DNA of 12,554 nt from Bacteroidales bacterium. Lineage in GTDB: Bacteria; Bacteroidota; Bacteroidia; Bacteroidales; Muribaculaceae. Of the stretch, positions 1 to 7,591 are shown piece by piece. The notes under the pieces are model-generated. The model was not told where the DNA came from. It did not search any database and worked only from the letters and a program-made list of their open reading frames with translations. The stretch spans positions 1 to 12,554 of the forward strand of contig SFNC01000055.1 in the NCBI GenBank assembly GCA_004554255.1, given 5' to 3'. The position numbers and the translations under genes are program-made. Position 1 is the first letter of the stretch, and the number at the start of each line of letters is the position of its first letter.

Positions 1-341
1 GTGTGGATACATCGGCAGGTGCTCCCGGATTCTACCAGTACACTCTCCCCGGTGCGACCGACGGTATATCGCTCAGCGACAAGGGTCTGTTCAACAAGGC
101 AATGGATGCCGATCCTGTAAATACTACAGCTGCGGAAGGTCTTTACACCACACAGATGGCTGTTGACAAGGCTACCGGTAATGTTTACTTCGCATTCCGC
201 CCCACCGGCACAGATACTTCCGGCGTGCCTGCAGGTATTACGGTATTCGATCCCAGCACCAAAAAGATTTCTCACTACGGCGATGGCAACGACCTCGCTA
301 CCGGTGTCTGCATCAACCCCAACAAGACTAAACTTTTCTAA
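1..341 (+). CDS. 3' end of an exported beta-propeller-like protein (partial)
   Basis: The gene enters from the left edge; the readable frame begins at base 3 and stops with TAA at 339-341, leaving 112 residues. The start, any signal peptide and most of the protein are outside the window. The visible part contains strand-turn-strand repeats typical of propeller blades: one segment reads MAVDKATGNVYFAF, another ITVFDPSTKKISHYG, and a third ends CINPNKTKLF. These recall surface or periplasmic YncE/DUF5074-like propeller proteins of Bacteroidetes, but no family is certain. The stop falls directly after a blade-like strand. The same frame continues for 12 further codons (342-377) to a second TAA at 378-380, so a nonsense change or natural end cannot be told apart here. 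A hairpin terminator follows at 391-422. Function unknown; assignment of the fold is inference. Confidence 0.6.
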   Translation, partial: VDTSAGAPGFYQYTLPGATDGISLSDKGLFNKAMDADPVNTTAAEGLYTTQMAVDKATGNVYFAFRPTGTDTSGVPAGITVFDPSTKKISHYGDGNDLATGVCINPNKTKLF

Positions 342-390
342 GATTCGGACGACGTGAACGTCCCATCCGGAATAAACTAACATTTGACGC

Positions 391-422
391 AAAGGCAACC
401 GGCAAAAATGCCGGCTGCCTTT
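391..422 (+). terminator. Intrinsic hairpin terminator after the partial gene
   Basis: An 11-bp stem with one mismatch (394-404 with 409-419, core CCGGCA/TGCCGG) closes an AAAA loop. It is flanked by AAA on the left and TTT on the right. The hairpin lies 50 bp past the stop of the upstream partial gene and before the repeat element. The T-run is short, so it could act in either direction. It separates the left gene from the region at 441-597. Confidence 0.7.
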
Positions 423-440
423 GCACGTCACTAAACAGTA

Positions 441-578
441 AGACCCCGTTCCCCTATATTTGTTAATGCAGGGGCGGTGTATTTCGAGGAAATTACGCAA
501 GTTGAAGAGGGAATGTAGCGGGCTACATGACCGATGAGACTTGGCGAAATTTACCGAAAAGACACCGGACCGGGGTAA
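441..578. repeat. Structured dispersed repeat, copy 1
   Basis: The first 34 bases (441-474) match 12459-12492 at 32 of 34 positions. Nearly the whole element can pair: 443-448 with 571-576 (ACCCCG/CGGGGT), a local hairpin 451-454 with 471-474 (CCCC/GGGG), then a long stem built of 475-480/562-567, 482-486/555-559, 490-494/548-552, 496-498/544-546 and 499-502/539-542. The tip is ATGTAG-CGGG-CTACAT (513-528) above a purine-rich internal loop (503-512 and 529-538). TAA occurs on both sides (439-441 and 576-578), which might be a target duplication or chance. No open reading frame of note lies inside. It ends 18 bp before the ATG of the next gene, so it may be transcribed as that gene's leader. 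Identity is unknown: a MITE/REP-type mobile element or a structured RNA are both possible. Confidence 0.75.
455..462 (+). promoter_or_regulatory. Candidate Bacteroidetes -7 promoter box inside the repeat
   Basis: TATATTTG matches the Bacteroidetes sigma-ABfr -7 consensus TAnnTTTG exactly. It lies in the loop of the CCCC/GGGG hairpin of the repeat. Transcription from it would start near 469 and carry the rest of the folded element as a leader of about 130 nt for the gene at 597. A -33 TTG at the normal distance is not evident, and the second repeat copy has AATATTTG, one base off. This is a candidate only. Confidence 0.35.
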
Positions 579-596
579 TTAAAATTAATATAATAT

Positions 597-3227
597 ATGA
601 AAATTTTTAACTACGCCGCAGTTGGTCTGGCATTAGCCTCTCTCTCGGTATCAGCCGTGTCTGCTAATGCGGCCGAGATGCCCGAACGCGAGCACCGTGC
701 CATCTGGGTTACGGCATATCTGCAAGGAGGATGGCCAGCCCAGGCAATCACTGAAAAAAATGCTCAGAGCCTCAAGAATGTTCTGCGCAATCAGATGCAG
801 AGATATAAGGACCAGAATATAAATGTGCTGTACTACCATGTGCGTTCCAATTGCGATGCCATGTACAACTCAGCATACGAGCCCTGGTCGGCAAAGGCCG
901 CCGGTACGCGTGGAGTCGCTCCGGTATTTGATCCCTTTGAGTTCTATGTGCAGACGGCTCACGAGTTTGGCATTGAGGTTTACGCTTGGGTAAATCCCTA
1001 CCGTTACAGCAATAAGGTGTCCTTCTCCGGTGCAAATGAGTACGAGAATACCCATCCCGACTGGCTGATACAGAACTCCCAGCAGATAACCCTCAACCCC
1101 GGTATGGAAGAGGTTAAACAGCGCATTGTGGATGTAATCTCGGACATTGTTACCAAATATGACGTTGACGGTGTTGTCTTCGACGATTATTTCTATCCCG
1201 CCGGCGGTACTACCACCGGAACGGATGCCCCCGACTATGCTCTGTGGCAGCAGAAAGGCAACGGATTGTCTCTGGCAGACTGGCGCCGTGCAAATGTTAA
1301 CGAGATGGTGCAGCGTGTCAATGCCGCCATCAAGGCCATCAAGCCGTACTTGGCATTCGGTATTTCTCCCGCCGGTATCGCTTCGCCCCAGAACGTCACT
1401 ACTGAATATGGACTCCCCGCCATCTCAGGCGACTGGCAGTATAATCAGATTTACTCCGACCCCCTGGCATGGCTGAAAGCAGGTACTATAGACTTTATGT
1501 CGCCCCAGGTTTATTGGCCCTCACGTTTCGATGAAGTGGACGCATGGTGGGTCAACGCCGCACAGAAATACAATCGTCACTACTATCCCTCTGTGGACAT
1601 CACAAATGCGGGAACCAACAAACTCACTGCCGAATTTATCCGCGAGGTTGACGTTAACCGATCCAATGCACGATTTAACGAATCGGGCATGGTCTTCTTC
1701 CAGAACTATGACTATGTAAACCAGAACGAAAATGTTTACGGTACAGTAAAGAAATTCGGCGAAAACTTGGTTATCGGCGCATATCCTACCAAGGCACTCA
1801 CCCCCTTGCGCACATGGTCCAAGATAGAGACTCCCGCCATGGTATCCAATGTCACCATAAGCGGAAGCACCCTCAGCTGGAATGAGATTCCCGGCATGCG
1901 TTACACCGTATATGCACACGCCAAGGCCGAGACCACACCCTTCGGCATAGACATGGCAGACCTTAACGGTATCACGTACACAAACAGCTACGCGCTGCCC
2001 GCCAATGCCGCCGATTACGACTGGTACGTAGCTACATACGACCGATTCGGTAACGAGTCCTCACCCATGGCCGTGGGCGGCACCGCCACCACAGCCAGCG
2101 CCCCCGTACTCACATATCCCGCCAAGGGAGCCGAGCCCGACATACTCTTTAACTTTGCATGGACCAAGGCCCAGGCCGGACGCAGTGTTGTGGAGGTTGC
2201 CCGTGATGCCGCATTCACCGACATGGTAGGTACTGTATCGGCCGGTGGAAAAACCACGCTGACCATGACCGCCTTCCCCGAGTTTGAGGCCGGCAAGACA
2301 TACTTCTGGCGCGTGCGCCTCACTCCGGTAAACGCACCCGAGGTTGTTTCCGAAACCCGTAACTTTGTCGCTCCACAGTTGCGCATCGCCACTCCCGGCG
2401 CTTCCGCCACCGGTGTTGCCATCGCTCCCGTAATCAGCTGGACAAAGGGTGGCGCCGGCACAAAATTCCTCATGGAGCTATCTACGGCCGAAACATTCTC
2501 AAGCATCGTTTACTCAGTGGAAACCGAGCAGAACTCGGTGACTGTCCCCGCCAAGACACTGGTCAACGGACGCACTTATTTCCTACGCGTAAAAGCCACA
2601 CTGGGCGAGCAGTCCATGACCTCTCAGGTTTCATCATTCACAGTTGAGAACCGCACCGACTTTACCGCTCCCGAATTTGTGGACGGCATCGCCGCCGGCG
2701 TTCTGCACGCCGACCAGCCCATCCGCGTCGCCGACTGGGATGGCATGAACACAGTCATTATTCAGATTTCCACATCGTCCACATTCCCGCCCCGTGGTGG
2801 TATTGCAACCTTTACACTCTCCAAGTTCGCTACAGCGACAGACCAGAAAGGTTCGGAGATTAAGATTCTTAGCAAGAACCTTGCCGAAGGTACCACTTAC
2901 TACGCACGTTGCAAAGGCACATATTACCGCGACAATAAGTCCGTAGAAACCGCCTACGGCCCCGTCAAGACATTTGTATACTCTCTCGAGGCCGGCGTTG
3001 AGGATGTTGTGGCTGATGCCGCTGCCGCTGTGTATGTGGATGGCACAGGTTGCCTGCACGCCCCCGCCGGCAGTGCCGTTACGGTGTATAACACCGCCGG
3101 AGCTGCAGTAGGCGCGTTCACCGTAGGTGCCGAGGCCGCTCACGCTCTTGACCTTAACGCAGCAGGTGTATATCTGCTGGACGTTCGCACTGCCGATGGT
3201 GCCGTTACACTGAAATACGTGAAGTAA
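597..3227 (+). CDS. Secreted GHL10/DUF187 glycosidase-like protein with C-terminal beta-sandwich repeats
   Basis: The protein has 876 residues. A signal peptide spans about residues 1-25 (hydrophobic core, then SANA/AE). The GHL10 (DUF187, PF02638) TIM-barrel domain runs from about 30 to 390 and opens with REHRAIWVTAYLQGGWP. Later hallmarks are YAWVNPYRYS, the strand GVVFDDYFYP with acidic D196/D197, FGISPAGI and DFMSPQVYWP. E. coli DigH of this family cleaves peptidoglycan glycan strands, so cell-wall glycan or a related polysaccharide is a reasonable target; the substrate here is not shown. Three or four Fn3-like modules follow (about 410-800), with YDWYVATYD, YFWRVRL and YFLRVKA strands. 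An Ala/Gly-rich tail (about 805-876) ending GVYLLDVRTADGAVTLKYVK resembles a type A T9SS sorting domain. ATG 597 sits after an A/T-rich leader without a clear Shine-Dalgarno site. The structured repeat lies just upstream. Confidence 0.85.
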   Translation: MKIFNYAAVGLALASLSVSAVSANAAEMPEREHRAIWVTAYLQGGWPAQAITEKNAQSLKNVLRNQMQRYKDQNINVLYYHVRSNCDAMYNSAYEPWSAKAAGTRGVAPVFDPFEFYVQTAHEFGIEVYAWVNPYRYSNKVSFSGANEYENTHPDWLIQNSQQITLNPGMEEVKQRIVDVISDIVTKYDVDGVVFDDYFYPAGGTTTGTDAPDYALWQQKGNGLSLADWRRANVNEMVQRVNAAIKAIKPYLAFGISPAGIASPQNVTTEYGLPAISGDWQYNQIYSDPLAWLKAGTIDFMSPQVYWPSRFDEVDAWWVNAAQKYNRHYYPSVDITNAGTNKLTAEFIREVDVNRSNARFNESGMVFFQNYDYVNQNENVYGTVKKFGENLVIGAYPTKALTPLRTWSKIETPAMVSNVTISGSTLSWNEIPGMRYTVYAHAKAETTPFGIDMADLNGITYTNSYALPANAADYDWYVATYDRFGNESSPMAVGGTATTASAPVLTYPAKGAEPDILFNFAWTKAQAGRSVVEVARDAAFTDMVGTVSAGGKTTLTMTAFPEFEAGKTYFWRVRLTPVNAPEVVSETRNFVAPQLRIATPGASATGVAIAPVISWTKGGAGTKFLMELSTAETFSSIVYSVETEQNSVTVPAKTLVNGRTYFLRVKATLGEQSMTSQVSSFTVENRTDFTAPEFVDGIAAGVLHADQPIRVADWDGMNTVIIQISTSSTFPPRGGIATFTLSKFATATDQKGSEIKILSKNLAEGTTYYARCKGTYYRDNKSVETAYGPVKTFVYSLEAGVEDVVADAAAAVYVDGTGCLHAPAGSAVTVYNTAGAAVGAFTVGAEAAHALDLNAAGVYLLDVRTADGAVTLKYVK

Positions 3228-3231
3228 CACT

Positions 3232-3300
3232 ATCCGTTGCGTAAAAAAATACGCCGGGCCGCACAATGTTGCCGCCCGGCGTATTTTTTATGCAACGGAT
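3232..3300 (+). terminator. Strong nested inverted-repeat terminator
   Basis: A 16-bp perfect stem (3244-3259 with 3274-3289, core TACGCCGGGC) closes a 14-nt loop and ends in a run of six T, a textbook intrinsic terminator. Because the arms begin with A7 and end with T6 it should work on both strands. A second perfect 9-bp inverted repeat (ATCCGTTGC 3232-3240 with GCAACGGAT 3292-3300) encloses it, extending the hairpin to about 27 bp per arm. It starts 4 bp after the stop of the 876-residue protein and insulates it from the cvpA-suf transcript. Confidence 0.9.
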
Positions 3301-3324
3301 TATATGGTATACACGCTTTTTTTG

Positions 3325-3332
3325 TACCTTTG
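3325..3332 (+). promoter_or_regulatory. Probable promoter (-7 box) of the cvpA-suf run
   Basis: TACCTTTG fits the Bacteroidetes -7 box TAnnTTTG. A start of transcription about 7 bp downstream (near 3339) would leave a leader of about 26 nt before the ATG at 3365. It lies just beyond the terminator at 3232-3300. A good -33 TTG at about 3300-3305 is not seen. The position supports starting the CvpA-like protein at 3365 and not further upstream. Confidence 0.55.
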
Positions 3333-3364
3333 TAAGTCAAAAACCAAACAGGATTTCAGTAAAA

Positions 3365-3922
3365 ATGACACTTTTAGATATTGTAATAATAGTATTGGCT
3401 GTCGCCGGAGGATTCATAGGGTGGCGCAAGGGCCTCACGGGCCAGCTTGGCGCGCTTGCCGGCGTGCTGGCGGCGATTGTCCTGTGCCGTTGGTTCGCCG
3501 CCGACCTGGCCGCCGCGTTCACCGAGCCGGACGATACCCCGCATACCGTGCTGCTGCATACGGTAATGTCGTATGTGGTGCTCGGCGTGGGTGCGTATGT
3601 CGGCGTCAGGATTATCGCGAGATTCATGACCACGGTGACACGCGTGCTGCACCTGTCGCTGATAAACCGCGCCGCAGGGACGATTTTCGGCGTCTTTGAA
3701 TGGCTCTTGGGCCTGAGTATACTGCTGAATATGTGGGTCGCTGTGTTCCCCGAGACGGAAATGCGCTCCTCAAACCATGCAGTGACGGATATGGTAATGG
3801 ACATTGGCCCGAAGGTGTTCGACTCCCAAACAGTGCAGGATATAATATCCCTCAAGGATCTTGAACGGCCCGACTTCGACGGCGGTAATGCCGACGATAT
3901 TGAACAAGACGAGGCCCAATAA
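3365..3922 (+). CDS. cvpA: CvpA-family inner-membrane protein
   Basis: The protein has 185 residues, in the usual CvpA range. The family opening is plain: LDIVIIVLAVAGGFIGWRKG, an acidic residue before the first membrane helix and a G-x-R-K-G turn after it. Hydrophobic helices lie at about 3-19, 26-44, 62-84 and 106-126. The second family motif, NRAAGTIFGVFEW, precedes helix four. A polar acidic tail (about 130-185) follows. E. coli CvpA is needed for colicin V production and for envelope stress such as bile resistance; its molecular role is unsettled. An in-frame extension to 3266 exists, but that start lies in the terminator stem and upstream of the promoter at 3325-3332, so ATG 3365 is preferred. 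It is first in the run and 12 bp before sufB. A link with Fe-S assembly is not known and may be mere co-transcription. Confidence 0.85.
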   Translation: MTLLDIVIIVLAVAGGFIGWRKGLTGQLGALAGVLAAIVLCRWFAADLAAAFTEPDDTPHTVLLHTVMSYVVLGVGAYVGVRIIARFMTTVTRVLHLSLINRAAGTIFGVFEWLLGLSILLNMWVAVFPETEMRSSNHAVTDMVMDIGPKVFDSQTVQDIISLKDLERPDFDGGNADDIEQDEAQ

Positions 3923-3934
3923 TGTTTGTCTGAT

Positions 3935-5416
3935 ATGAGCGAAAATATAACTAACATAGAACCGGAATCCGCCAGCGAGTCTCGCCGCACCATCGACGAT
4001 GCCGTAGGCTCGGAATACAAATACGGATTCGTTACCGATATAGATACAGATATCATCCCGCGGGGACTCAGCGAGGATATAATCCGGCTTATCTCGCAGA
4101 AGAAGGGCGAGCCGGAATGGCTGCTGGACTTCCGCCTGCGTGCTTATCGCCACTGGCTTACGCTAACACCCCCCACGTGGGCGCATCTGGACATCCCCGA
4201 GATTGATTTCCAGGACCTTAGCTATTACGCGGCGCCCAAGCAGAAAAAAGGCCCCGAGAGCCTTGATGAGGTTGACCCGCAGCTGCTGGACACATTCAAT
4301 AAGCTCGGTATCCCCCTGGCCGAGCAGAAGCAGCTGGCCGGAATGGCGGTGGACGCAGTGATGGACTCAGTGTCTGTAAAGACAACACACCGTGAAAAGC
4401 TTGCCGAGCTGGGCATTATCTTCTGCTCGTTCTCGGAGGCGGTGCGCGATTATCCCGACCTGGTGCGCAGATACTTGGGCAAAGTGGTGCCGTACACAGA
4501 TAATTTTTACGCTGCACTTAACAGCGCGGTGTTCTCGGACGGTTCCTTTGTGTACATCCCCAAGGGCGTGCGTTGCCCGATGGAATTGTCCACGTACTTC
4601 CGCATAAACGCAGCCGGAACAGGACAGTTTGAGCGCACGCTTATCGTGGCGGACGATGACGCTTACGTAAGCTACCTGGAGGGCTGCACGGCGCCCATGC
4701 GCGACGAGAACCAGCTGCATGCCGCAATTGTGGAGATAATCTGCGAGGACCGCGCCGAGGTCAAGTACTCCACCGTGCAGAACTGGTATGCCGGTGACAA
4801 GGACGGCCGTGGCGGCATATACAATTTTGTAACCAAACGCGGACTGTGCCGTGGCGATTACAGTAAAATCTCATGGACGCAGGTAGAGACCGGCTCGGCC
4901 ATAACGTGGAAATATCCCGGCTGCATACTGCGCGGAAACGGCTCGGTAGGCGAGTTCTATTCGGTGGCCGTCACAAATAACCGCCAGCAGGCCGATACCG
5001 GCACCAAAATGATTCATATCGGACGCGACACGCGCTCCACTATCGTCTCGAAAGGTATAAGCGCCGGACACTCCCAGAACAGCTACCGCGGCCTTGTTTC
5101 TGTGGCTCCGGATGCCGAAGGCGCGCGAAACTACACGCAGTGCGACTCGCTCCTGCTCTCGGACACCTGTGGCGCACACACCTTCCCATATATGGACATT
5201 AAAAATGACTCGGCGATAGTAGAGCACGAGGCAACTACGTCTAAAATCTCAGAGTCCCAGCTGTTCTATTGCAATCAGCGCGGAATCCCCACCGAGGAGG
5301 CCGTGGCGCTGATTGTGAACGGATACGCTAAGGAAGTGATGAACAAGCTGCCTATGGAATTTGCCGTGGAGGCACAGAAGCTGCTGGCAATAACACTGGA
5401 GGGCTCTATTGGCTAA
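3935..5416 (+). CDS. sufB: Fe-S cluster assembly scaffold protein SufB
   Basis: The protein has 493 residues, the usual length of SufB. With SufC and SufD it forms the SufBC2D complex in the cytosol, where Fe-S clusters are built on a SufB-SufD interface using sulfur from SufS. The sequence is unmistakable: YIPKGVRCPMELSTYFRIN, TVQNWYAGD, a beta-helix core, then TQCDSLLLSDTCGAHTFPY and IVEHEATTSKIS. Cys403 in QCDS and His431/Glu432 in VEHEA match E. coli C405, H433 and E434, which are tied to sulfur acceptance and cluster formation. The C-terminal helices (SESQLFYCNQRGIPTEEA and beyond) form the SufC contact. ATG 3935 is chosen over an in-frame TTG at 3926. It follows cvpA by 12 bp, precedes sufC by 16 bp, and has only a weak ribosome site, as usual in Bacteroidetes. 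Confidence 0.97.
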   Translation: MSENITNIEPESASESRRTIDDAVGSEYKYGFVTDIDTDIIPRGLSEDIIRLISQKKGEPEWLLDFRLRAYRHWLTLTPPTWAHLDIPEIDFQDLSYYAAPKQKKGPESLDEVDPQLLDTFNKLGIPLAEQKQLAGMAVDAVMDSVSVKTTHREKLAELGIIFCSFSEAVRDYPDLVRRYLGKVVPYTDNFYAALNSAVFSDGSFVYIPKGVRCPMELSTYFRINAAGTGQFERTLIVADDDAYVSYLEGCTAPMRDENQLHAAIVEIICEDRAEVKYSTVQNWYAGDKDGRGGIYNFVTKRGLCRGDYSKISWTQVETGSAITWKYPGCILRGNGSVGEFYSVAVTNNRQQADTGTKMIHIGRDTRSTIVSKGISAGHSQNSYRGLVSVAPDAEGARNYTQCDSLLLSDTCGAHTFPYMDIKNDSAIVEHEATTSKISESQLFYCNQRGIPTEEAVALIVNGYAKEVMNKLPMEFAVEAQKLLAITLEGSIG

Positions 5417-5432
5417 TAATCGAAAAAACACC

Positions 5433-6209
5433 ATGACTATGGATAATATACTGCTGAAAGTAAAAGACTTAAAGGCCGGAATTGACGGTAAGGAAATCCT
5501 CAAGGGCATAAACCTGGAGGTGCGCCCCGGCGAGGTTCACGCAATAATGGGTCCCAATGGCTCGGGAAAAAGTACTCTTTCCGGAGTCCTTGCCGGCGAC
5601 CCGCGATTCACCGTAACCGGTGGCGAGGCCTATCTGGGCGGAGTAAATCTCCTTGAGCTCGCCCCCGAGGACCGTAGCCACGAGGGGCTGTTTCTGTCCT
5701 TCCAGTACCCGGTGGAGATTCCGGGCGTGTCAATGGTTAATTTTATGCGTGCGGCAATTAATGCAAAACGCAAATACCTAGGACAGGAGCCGTTGTCGGC
5801 CAGCGAGTTCCTGAAACTCATGCGTCAGAAACGCGCCATAGTTGACCTTGACAATAAACTTGCGTCGCGCTCGGTGAACGAAGGTTTCAGCGGTGGCGAG
5901 AAAAAGCGCAACGAAATCTTCCAGATGGCGATGCTTGAGCCGCGGCTGTCCATCCTTGACGAGACAGACTCAGGCCTGGATATAGACGCGCTGCGTATCG
6001 TTGCCGGAGGCGTAAACAAACTGCGCACCGACAATAACGCCACAATCGTGATAACCCACTACCAGCGTCTGCTGGACTATATAAAACCTGATGTGGTCCA
6101 TATTCTGTACAAGGGACGCATAGTGCATACCGGCGGCCCCGAGCTGGCTCTGGAGCTGGAGGAGCGCGGATACGACTGGATTAAGGAAGAAGTGGACAAG
6201 AAAGGGTGA
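5433..6209 (+). CDS. sufC: Fe-S assembly ATPase SufC
   Basis: The protein has 258 residues and is a soluble ABC-type ATPase. Its ATP cycle drives the conformational change of SufB/SufD that opens the cluster assembly site. Motifs in order: Walker A GPNGSGKST at 40-48; Q-loop LSFQYPVEIPG; SufC-type signature FSGGEKKRNE around residue 153; Walker B LSILDETDSGLD at 172-183, with Glu177 as catalytic base; and H-loop His209 in THYQRLLDYI. The SDSGLD-type D-loop (here TDSGLD) and KKRNE are characteristic of SufC, against transporter ATPases, and no membrane partner is present. ATG 5433 is preferred; ATG 5439 in the same frame is equally possible, and an upstream in-frame TTG (5409) would overlap sufB. 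sufD starts 5 bp after the stop. Confidence 0.97.
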   Translation: MTMDNILLKVKDLKAGIDGKEILKGINLEVRPGEVHAIMGPNGSGKSTLSGVLAGDPRFTVTGGEAYLGGVNLLELAPEDRSHEGLFLSFQYPVEIPGVSMVNFMRAAINAKRKYLGQEPLSASEFLKLMRQKRAIVDLDNKLASRSVNEGFSGGEKKRNEIFQMAMLEPRLSILDETDSGLDIDALRIVAGGVNKLRTDNNATIVITHYQRLLDYIKPDVVHILYKGRIVHTGGPELALELEERGYDWIKEEVDKKG

Positions 6210-6214
6210 CCGTC

Positions 6215-7591
6215 ATGGCATACAAATCGTCGAAACAACAATACCTGGACCTGTATCGTGATAATCGCGAAGTCCTTGAGGACCACTCGGTTGCGACACT
6301 CAACGCGTGCCGCGCTGCCGCTGCCGACGTCCTTGCGGCAACAGAGCTGCCGCGACGGGGCTATGAAGGCTATGCCGAGGCGGACATCAACGCGATGTTT
6401 GCCCCGGACCTTGGCGTTAACATCGCCGGTGTGCCGTTCCGCGTGGACCCTTCCGGCGCTTTCCGTTGTGCCGTGCCGAATATCTCCACCCTTACAGGCT
6501 TCACTGCCAACGACGTGTTCACCCCCGGCGAAGGACTGCAGACACGCTTGCCCGAGGGCGTAACGGTCTGCCCGTTTTCACAGGCCGAGGAGCACTGTCC
6601 GGGAGTCCTGGAAAGGTACTATAACACAGTGGCCCCCGCCGGCAATCCCGCCGTGGCGCTGAATACACTGCTTGTGCGCGATGGCGTGCTTATTCATGTG
6701 GGTCGTGATGTGCAGATGGACAAGCCGATACAGTTGGTAAATATTCTCGGTGGCGCTAACGTGGACATGCTTGCCGTGCGCCGCCTGCTGATAGTGATGG
6801 AGGCCGGATCGTCGCTGCGCCTGCTGGTCTGCGACCATTCGGACGACAGCCGCGCCAATGTGTCGGACGCCGTAGTGGAGGTTGACCTCGGACCCGGCGC
6901 CCGCCTGGAATATTACGACTTTGAGGAGTCATCGGCACAGACATCACGGTATTCCAATATTGCGGTGCGTCAGGACGCCGCCTCGCATTTGGATATGAAT
7001 GTCAGCACCTTACGATGCGGCACCACCCGAAACGAGATTACAGTAAGCCTTGACGGCGAGGGCGCGGAATGTAACCTTGGCGGCATGGCGATCTCGGACG
7101 GCAGTCAGCTGGCCGATACCTCCTCCACCGTGCTGCATAACGCGCCGTACTGCACCAGCAATCAGAAGTTTAAGTACATTGTGGACGAGAACGGCCGTGG
7201 TGCTTTCGAGGGCCTGATACGTGTCGCCGAAGGCGCGCATCACACAGAGGCTTACCAGAACAACCGCAATATCTTGGCGGCCGGAACTGCAAAAATGCAC
7301 ACTCAGCCGCAGCTGGAGATATACTGCGATGATGTTAAATGTTCGCATGGTGCGGCAACGGGACAGATAGACGCCCGCGCCCTGTTCTACATGGAATCCC
7401 GCGGAATACCCAAGGCTGAGGCGCGCACGATGCTCATGCAGGCATTTATGGCGGATGTCATAGACGGCATTTCGCTTGAGGCGTTGCGCGACAGACTGCG
7501 TCACCTGGTGGAATTACGCCTCAGCGGCATACATGCCGGATGCAGCACATGCACACCGGTAAACTGCAATAACGATATTAAAAATGATTGA
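6215..7591 (+). CDS. sufD: Fe-S cluster assembly protein SufD
   Basis: The protein has 458 residues and is the SufB paralogue that completes the SufBC2D scaffold. The N-terminal half is divergent, as is normal for SufD. The C-terminal half holds the diagnostic stretch: HHTEAYQNNRNILA, then LEIYCDDVKCSHGAATGQID with His378 matching E. coli SufD His360, then ARALFYMESRGIPKAEA. These residues line the SufB-SufD interface and the SufC contact. The extreme C-terminus carries a cysteine cluster, Cys443, Cys446 and Cys451 (GCSTCTPVNC), in a polar tail. ATG 6215 is chosen over the in-frame GTG at 6206; AAAGGGTGA upstream could serve as a ribosome site. It overlaps sufS by 8 bp, suggesting translational coupling between scaffold and sulfur donor. 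Confidence 0.95.
   Translation: MAYKSSKQQYLDLYRDNREVLEDHSVATLNACRAAAADVLAATELPRRGYEGYAEADINAMFAPDLGVNIAGVPFRVDPSGAFRCAVPNISTLTGFTANDVFTPGEGLQTRLPEGVTVCPFSQAEEHCPGVLERYYNTVAPAGNPAVALNTLLVRDGVLIHVGRDVQMDKPIQLVNILGGANVDMLAVRRLLIVMEAGSSLRLLVCDHSDDSRANVSDAVVEVDLGPGARLEYYDFEESSAQTSRYSNIAVRQDAASHLDMNVSTLRCGTTRNEITVSLDGEGAECNLGGMAISDGSQLADTSSTVLHNAPYCTSNQKFKYIVDENGRGAFEGLIRVAEGAHHTEAYQNNRNILAAGTAKMHTQPQLEIYCDDVKCSHGAATGQIDARALFYMESRGIPKAEARTMLMQAFMADVIDGISLEALRDRLRHLVELRLSGIHAGCSTCTPVNCNNDIKND

Noticed and set aside
439..578. TAA on both sides of copy 1 taken as a proven target-site duplication
   Set aside because: Three A/T bases in an A/T-rich region recur by chance; copy 2's right end is out of view, so it cannot be tested here.
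2634..3266. Long antisense frame of 210 residues
   Set aside because: Lies opposite a clear secreted protein; the composition reflects the complement of its codon bias, and no family motif or separate start signals are seen.
3266..3364. Upstream extension of the CvpA-like frame to an ATG at 3266
   Set aside because: The extra 33 residues would start in the terminator stem-loop and before the promoter box at 3325-3332; they are not CvpA-like, and ATG 3365 gives the normal N-terminus.
3926..3934. TTG start for SufB (and likewise TTG 5409 for SufC and GTG 6206 for SufD)
   Set aside because: Each has a nearby downstream ATG giving normal family N-termini and no overlap with the preceding gene.
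3337..4056. Antisense frame of 239 residues across cvpA and the start of sufB
   Set aside because: Spans the junction of two genuine sense genes and is Ser/Ala-rich shadow sequence.
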